Part shown: piece after piece, positions 1 to 3,454 of the stretch
How the letters are laid out: each line of letters opens with the position of its first letter
Numbering within the stretch: position 1 is the first letter of the stretch
Origin: an uncultured Marmoricola sp.
GTDB taxonomy: Bacteria > Actinomycetota > Actinomycetes > Propionibacteriales > Nocardioidaceae
Direction: 5' to 3'
Length of the DNA: 6,968 nucleotides
Assembly: GCA_937868455.1 (NCBI GenBank)
Contig: CALMMO010000319.1
Coordinates: forward strand, 1-6,968
Program-made: the position numbers and the translations under genes
The notes under the pieces: model-generated
What the model saw: the letters and a program-made list of their open reading frames with translations, nothing else
Told to the model about the DNA's origin: nothing
Database searches by the model: none

Positions 1-396
1 CATACACCGGGACCCGACGCCGCCGCCGTACAATTCCTCGTCGACCGCGGCGCGGAAACGGGCCAGTGATTCTGCGCCGATACCCCAGCAGCCTGCTCCG
101 GTGAAGACTCCGGCCGCTGACACCTGGAGGTACCAACCCGACCCTGAGTCGTAGGGAACCTCGGCACCTTGATGGGTTTTGTACGGCGTCTTGTCCTTCG
201 AGAAGCGCACATCGCGATAGGGCCGAAACATCTTGGCTTTGCCAAATTCCGGGGCCAATTCGGTGAGCAACGCCTCGAGTGGTGCCTTCACGGCATCGTC
301 GTACACGTGCTTGTGGGCGGTCCAAAACGACTTGGTGTTGTCTAGTTCGAGGTCGTCAAAGAAGTCCAAGGCTGCTTCGGGGATTCCGGTGAACAC
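1..396 (-). CDS. DUF2461 family protein, N-terminal 132 residues (3' end outside window)
   Basis: This gene runs off the left edge of the window. Read on the minus strand from the GTG at 394-396, it gives 132 uninterrupted residues. The N-terminal part (FFDDLELDNTKSFWTAHKHVY) and the stretch RPYRDVRFSKDKTPYKTH at about residues 58-75 are the family hallmarks of DUF2461 (TIGR02453); WYLQVSAAGVFTGAGCWG at 88-105 fits the next conserved strand. Family members are usually about 210-225 residues, so roughly 80-90 C-terminal residues are missing. The start is chosen because a stop (TAG) lies seven codons upstream in frame and AGGTGAG sits about 10 nt before the GTG. The biochemical function of the family is not established and I do not assign one. 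It is divergent from the membrane protein gene at 467, sharing a 70-bp intergenic region. Confidence 0.9.
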   Translation of the reverse strand, partial: MFTGIPEAALDFFDDLELDNTKSFWTAHKHVYDDAVKAPLEALLTELAPEFGKAKMFRPYRDVRFSKDKTPYKTHQGAEVPYDSGSGWYLQVSAAGVFTGAGCWGIGAESLARFRAAVDEELYGGGVGSRCM

Positions 397-431
397 CAGG
401 CCATTCTCACCTACCTAGGACCGAGGGGTCA

Positions 432-460
432 TTGACAGTGACTCAGGCCGCGGGTCTACT
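432..460 (+). promoter_or_regulatory. Leaderless promoter for the TM6SF-like gene
   Basis: A perfect sigma-70-type -35 box TTGACA (432-437) is followed by exactly 17 nt and the -10 box TCTACT (455-460, 4 of 6 consensus positions). The GTG start codon at 467 begins 7 nt after the -10 box ends, which is where transcription would start. No Shine-Dalgarno sequence precedes the GTG. This geometry is the standard arrangement of leaderless genes in actinobacteria. The start site itself is inferred. Confidence 0.6.
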
Positions 461-466
461 ACGCCC

Positions 467-1540
467 GTGACTGAAACACGTTCTAGTCGGGTCCTGTGGA
501 CCGTGCTGGCCTGCTCATTGCTGGCGATCCCCGCCAACTTATTGCCGCATGTGATCCCGGCGCTGCACGCCAACGCCGATGTGATGAGTGGCTACGGCGC
601 CGCGGTCTTGCTTGGTTCGGCTGTGCTGGCGTACTTCCTGGCGCTGCGCAAACTCCCGAAGAGTCCGTGGCGTCGCTACTCGGTCTTCTTCGCGGTGTTC
701 ATGTTTGCGGCCGTTATTGATGCCCTGATCGCGATCACGCTCTTTGGCTGGAGCGACGTGATGAGCTTCTATCTCGCGGACGCCGAGCCCTACCTCAGCA
801 CTGGCTACGGCTTTGCCGCGAACATGTGGGACGGCACCGTTCACTTCGGGCTCTACATCGCGATGGTCGCCTGGATCGCTCGCGGTTGGGTGCCGCGCAC
901 CGCCGCACTGTTCTGGGCTGGGTCGATCTTGTGTTCGCTGGTGGTCTTCATGCCGGGCAACCTGATCGGCAAGTACTCCGAGGAGGTCACCTCTGCGATC
1001 GCTCTCAACGTCGTCTTCCTCGTCGTACCCATGTTTGTGGCGGCCCGCGTGCTGCGCGGCGAATCCTCACCGAGCGTGCCCGACAGCACTGAGCGCCGGA
1101 ACCCGATGACCGGGCTCCTCGCGCTGGGTTTGCTGGCGGTGGTCGCGGTTGGGAGTTTCCGGATGCTGGCGGGTCTGCGCCCCGACATCTCACTGACGTC
1201 GTCGTGGGCAACCAACGTTGACCCCTACGTGCAAGACCCCACTCGCTACGGCCAGTTGTACGTCGTCGTGGCCGGTGCGCTCATGGTCGTCTTCGCACTG
1301 ATCGCCTTGTTTGCTCTGCGGCATCCAGCGCGAGCCAGCTTGCGCTCTTGGAGCCTGATCATGACCGGGTTCGCGACAGCTGGCGCATTCACGCACCTGG
1401 CAGGGTCGGCGTACGTTCGCCACGAAGGTGGCCACGTTTCGTTGTGGGCAGCATCGCTGTTGCCAGCGCTGGTCTTCGGTGTGTTGGCCTGGTGGCTCAA
1501 CAGGGGCGCCTTGCGGCCCGAGCCGGTGCGCATTTCATAA
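467..1540 (+). CDS. Multi-pass membrane protein with two EXPERA-type domains, TM6SF1/TM6SF2-like
   Basis: This is a 357-residue hydrophobic protein with about ten likely membrane helices (roughly 10-30, 43-61, 73-93, 122-140, 147-164, 177-196, 216-235, 262-284, 296-313 and 326-344). It appears to align with human TM6SF1/TM6SF2 over the whole length; the comparison is from memory. Shared blocks are FYL..(A/G)EPYLST at 101-112, WDGTVHFGLYIAM at 121-133, FW.GS at 149-153, VFMPGNLIGKYSEE at 160-173, then in the second half DPYVQDP..Y at 252-261 and F(S/T)H at 308-310. TM6SF proteins carry two EXPERA domains, a fold shared with EBP sterol isomerase and TMEM97; the likely domains here are about 73-195 and 215-345. 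Human TM6SF2 acts in lipid loading of secreted lipoproteins; the bacterial role is unknown, and binding of a lipid or sterol-like ligand is inference. GTG 467 is the only plausible start, with a stop at 416 in frame. The stop codon lies one base from the convergent tRNA. Confidence 0.85.
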   Translation: MTETRSSRVLWTVLACSLLAIPANLLPHVIPALHANADVMSGYGAAVLLGSAVLAYFLALRKLPKSPWRRYSVFFAVFMFAAVIDALIAITLFGWSDVMSFYLADAEPYLSTGYGFAANMWDGTVHFGLYIAMVAWIARGWVPRTAALFWAGSILCSLVVFMPGNLIGKYSEEVTSAIALNVVFLVVPMFVAARVLRGESSPSVPDSTERRNPMTGLLALGLLAVVAVGSFRMLAGLRPDISLTSSWATNVDPYVQDPTRYGQLYVVVAGALMVVFALIALFALRHPARASLRSWSLIMTGFATAGAFTHLAGSAYVRHEGGHVSLWAASLLPALVFGVLAWWLNRGALRPEPVRIS

Positions 1541-1541
1541 G

Positions 1542-1617
1542 TGGAGCGGATGACGAGATTCGAACTCGCGACATCGACCTTGGGAAGGTCGCGCTCTACC
1601 AACTGAGCTACATCCGC
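1542..1617 (-). tRNA. tRNA-Gly (anticodon CCC)
   Basis: A complete cloverleaf of 76 nt with encoded CCA is seen on the minus strand. The acceptor stem GCGGATG/CATCCGC pairs perfectly (1611-1617 with 1546-1552), the D arm is GCTC-AGTTGGTA-GAGC, and the anticodon arm is CGACC-TTCCCAA-GGTCG with anticodon CCC at 1582-1584. The T arm is GCGAG-TTCGAAT-CTCGT with one G-T wobble. The discriminator base is U, as is normal for bacterial tRNA-Gly, followed by CCA (1542-1544). It decodes GGG glycine codons. The 3' end is one base from the stop codon of the convergent membrane protein gene, so 3' processing or termination signals must lie inside that coding sequence. No integrase or att duplication accompanies it. 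Confidence 0.97.
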
Positions 1618-1642
1618 ATGCCGGGCTAAACCGACCAGAGCG

Positions 1643-1648
1643 ATAGTA
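1643..1648 (-). promoter_or_regulatory. Probable -10 box of the tRNA-Gly gene
   Basis: TACTAT on the minus strand keeps the three most conserved -10 positions (T1, A2, T6). It lies 25 nt upstream of the mature tRNA 5' end, which would give a short leader removed by RNase P. I could not see a good -35 box at 16-18 nt upstream, so the assignment rests on the -10 box and its position. Confidence 0.4.
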
Positions 1649-1706
1649 CCGGAGCCGATCAGTGCTCAGTTGCCCAGTCCTGGAGGGTGCAGGGGCCGAT
1701 CACCCG

Positions 1707-1735
1707 GTGCCAACAAGCGCGGGGACAAGTAGGGT
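1707..1735 (+). promoter_or_regulatory. Candidate leaderless promoter of dcd
   Basis: GTGCCA (1707-1712, 4 of 6 matches to TTGACA), a 17-nt spacer, and TAGGGT (1730-1735, TANNNT type) stand 6 nt before the GTG start of dcd at 1742. This is the same geometry as the promoter at 432-460. However, AGGG at 1731-1734 could instead serve as a Shine-Dalgarno sequence, and both readings use the same bases. The gap 1618-1741 also holds the divergent tRNA promoter; I see nothing else in it. Confidence 0.35.
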
Positions 1736-1741
1736 GAGGCC

Positions 1742-2317
1742 GTGCTTCTCTCAGATCGCGACATCCTCGCTGAGATCAATTCCGGCCGGGTCCAACTCGA
1801 CCCCTTCGACGCTGGCATGGTGCAGCCTTCAAGCATCGACGTTCGGCTCGACCGGTTCTTCCGGACCTTTGAGAATCATCGCTATCCCCACATCGATCCG
1901 GCCGAAGATCAACCCGATCTGACGCGTGAGGTCGAGCCGATTGGGAATGAGCCATTCATCTTGCACCCCGGCGAGTTCGTGCTTGGGTCGACGTACGAAG
2001 TTGTTGGCTTGCCCGACGACGTCGCGGCTCGCCTCGAGGGCGAATCGTCGCTAGGCCGGTTGGGGCTGCTCACTCACTCGACTGCGGGATTCATTGACCC
2101 GGGCTTCTCTGGTCACGTCACGTTGGAACTCGCGAACGTCGCGAACCTGCCGATCAAACTGTGGCCCGGCATGAAGATTGGCCAACTGTGCTTCTTCCGG
2201 TTGTCTTCACCTGCTGAGCACCCCTACGGCTCGCAGAAGTACGGCTCGAGGTACCAAGGTCAGCGCGGCCCGACTCCCTCACGCAGCCACGCGAATTTCC
2301 ACCGAACTGAGATCTAG
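1742..2317 (+). CDS. dcd: dCTP deaminase, probably bifunctional (dUMP-forming)
   Basis: This 191-residue cytosolic enzyme of the dCTP deaminase/dUTPase superfamily supplies dUMP for thymidylate synthesis. Visible features are [11 protein letters not shown] at 30-40, [12 protein letters not shown] at 75-86, the P-loop-like ESSLGR at 101-106, [15 protein letters not shown] at 111-125, the catalytic glutamate E129 in TLEL, and the C-terminal nucleotide-closing tail with [16 protein letters not shown] at 167-182. Length and sequence closely match the M. tuberculosis enzyme (about 190 residues), which deaminates dCTP and also hydrolyses the product to dUMP. Residues A115 and E129 are the same as there. 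Classical monofunctional enterobacterial Dcd has a different stretch around the HATAHRIDPG motif. The GTG start places the invariant N-terminal MLLSDRDI at residue 1. The gene is transcribed away from the tRNA-Gly gene and converges with the hydrolase gene, with one base between stop codons. Confidence 0.97.
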   Translation: MLLSDRDILAEINSGRVQLDPFDAGMVQPSSIDVRLDRFFRTFENHRYPHIDPAEDQPDLTREVEPIGNEPFILHPGEFVLGSTYEVVGLPDDVAARLEGESSLGRLGLLTHSTAGFIDPGFSGHVTLELANVANLPIKLWPGMKIGQLCFFRLSSPAEHPYGSQKYGSRYQGQRGPTPSRSHANFHRTEI

Positions 2318-2318
2318 T

Positions 2319-3431
2319 TCAGTCGGTTGCTCGGTCGACCAAGCCCGCGATGGCGGCGTCGTACTTCGCCTTGTTGAAGTTCCAACTCTGGCAGTGACCA
2401 GCACCTGCGAACTCGATGAGTTCGACCTGGTCTGAACGCCTGGCCAAGGCTCGGCTGGTTGTGAGCGGCACAGTCAGATCCTTGGTGCCGTGCACGATCA
2501 CGGTCGGCACGGTGACCCAATCGGGCTTAGACAAGTAGTCCATCGTTGACCAGTCGAGGCCAAAACGCATCGTGGCTAGGCGCTCGCCGACCCAGGTGAT
2601 CGTCGAAGGGATGCTGCGCTGTTCGGCGCCCCACTCGATCGTGCGCTCGAAGTTCAGCATCGGAGCGTCCAAGGCGAGTCCGAGAACGTCTGAGTCGTGC
2701 GTACGACGCATGTACGACGCCGTGATCGCCCCGCCCATCGAGTTGGCGCCAATGATGAACTTCTGGGCGCCCTTGCCTCGGGCGTAATCAAGCGCCGCAG
2801 CCAAGTCGCGCCACTCGGTAGTGCCAAAGCCGTACTGCTTGGACTTGTCTTGGGGCTGACCAGGGTCATTGCGGTAGTTGATGATCAGCGTGGGCAGATG
2901 GCGCTGGGTCATCACCGCAGCCATCCGCTCCATCTCGGGAGGTCGGGCTCCCTTGCCGTGAACGAGAACCGCCCACGTAGTCCCGTTGCCTCTGTAAAAG
3001 CGCGCATCCATGGTGCCCAGTGGACTGGGGAATTCGACCATCTGCTCGCCCGGGTTCAACGTGGCTTCGAACTTGGTGTTTTGGTCGATCGAGGCTTTGG
3101 TCCCGACCGTGGCTGCACTTTGCACCGGAGTCCAGTGGCGAGTGACTAGGTCACCGCTGATCTTGGGTTTGCCGCTGATCTCGCCGTAGCCACCAGGCCA
3201 CTCGAGGCCAAAGGTGGCACTCGAGCGGGCTTGGATGTTGGGGTCGTCGGGGTCTTTGAGAGTGATCGAGGTGGGGCTGACCTGGGTGATCTTGAGGTCC
3301 ATCGTGATCGGCCACGGCCGAACGTCGAGGCCATCGCGTTTGAGCAGGTCAGCGGCGTACCAACCGCCGCCGATGTGCACCAGCCCAGCCAAGAACACCA
3401 ACACCAGCACGGCCCGACGCAGCAAACGCAT
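2319..3431 (-). CDS. Membrane-anchored or exported alpha/beta hydrolase
   Basis: This 370-residue protein begins with a basic, hydrophobic segment (residues 3-25), best read as an uncleaved signal anchor or signal peptide. Residues about 30-135 form an extra N-terminal domain of unknown fold. The alpha/beta hydrolase domain spans about 150-365: LVHGKG at 156-161 supplies the oxyanion hole, S231 in GANSMGGA is the nucleophile, D318 in HGTKDLTVP is the acid, and H346 in GAGHCQSWN is the base. The nucleophile elbow reads A-N-S-M-G, so the first glycine of the usual GxSxG is alanine. Substrate cannot be told; an esterase or acyl hydrolase is most likely. It starts 23 nt after the stop of the EtfD-type gene, on the same strand, so co-transcription is likely. 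No good Shine-Dalgarno is seen close to the ATG, and a TGA five codons upstream rules out a longer start. Confidence 0.9.
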   Translation of the reverse strand: MRLLRRAVLVLVFLAGLVHIGGGWYAADLLKRDGLDVRPWPITMDLKITQVSPTSITLKDPDDPNIQARSSATFGLEWPGGYGEISGKPKISGDLVTRHWTPVQSAATVGTKASIDQNTKFEATLNPGEQMVEFPSPLGTMDARFYRGNGTTWAVLVHGKGARPPEMERMAAVMTQRHLPTLIINYRNDPGQPQDKSKQYGFGTTEWRDLAAALDYARGKGAQKFIIGANSMGGAITASYMRRTHDSDVLGLALDAPMLNFERTIEWGAEQRSIPSTITWVGERLATMRFGLDWSTMDYLSKPDWVTVPTVIVHGTKDLTVPLTTSRALARRSDQVELIEFAGAGHCQSWNFNKAKYDAAIAGLVDRATD

Positions 3432-3454
3432 GGGCGAACTGTGTCACACGCTCC

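Noticed and set aside
233..418. Plus-strand 61-residue reading frame
   Set aside because: It lies opposite the DUF2461 gene, whose minus-strand product has clear family motifs; the plus-strand product is low-complexity with no recognisable features.
397..431. Promoter for the DUF2461 gene (GAGAAT as -10)
   Set aside because: The box lacks the conserved first T and there is no convincing -35 match; the same bases include the likely ribosome site.
1500..1541. Short CGGC-CCGA-GCCG hairpin as a terminator for the tRNA
   Set aside because: The stem is only 4 bp with no T-run on the minus strand and lies within the coding sequence of the membrane protein.
1542..1620. tRNA 3' end as an integration site of a mobile element
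   Set aside because: No integrase and no repeated 3' tRNA fragment is present, and both sides hold ordinary chromosomal genes.
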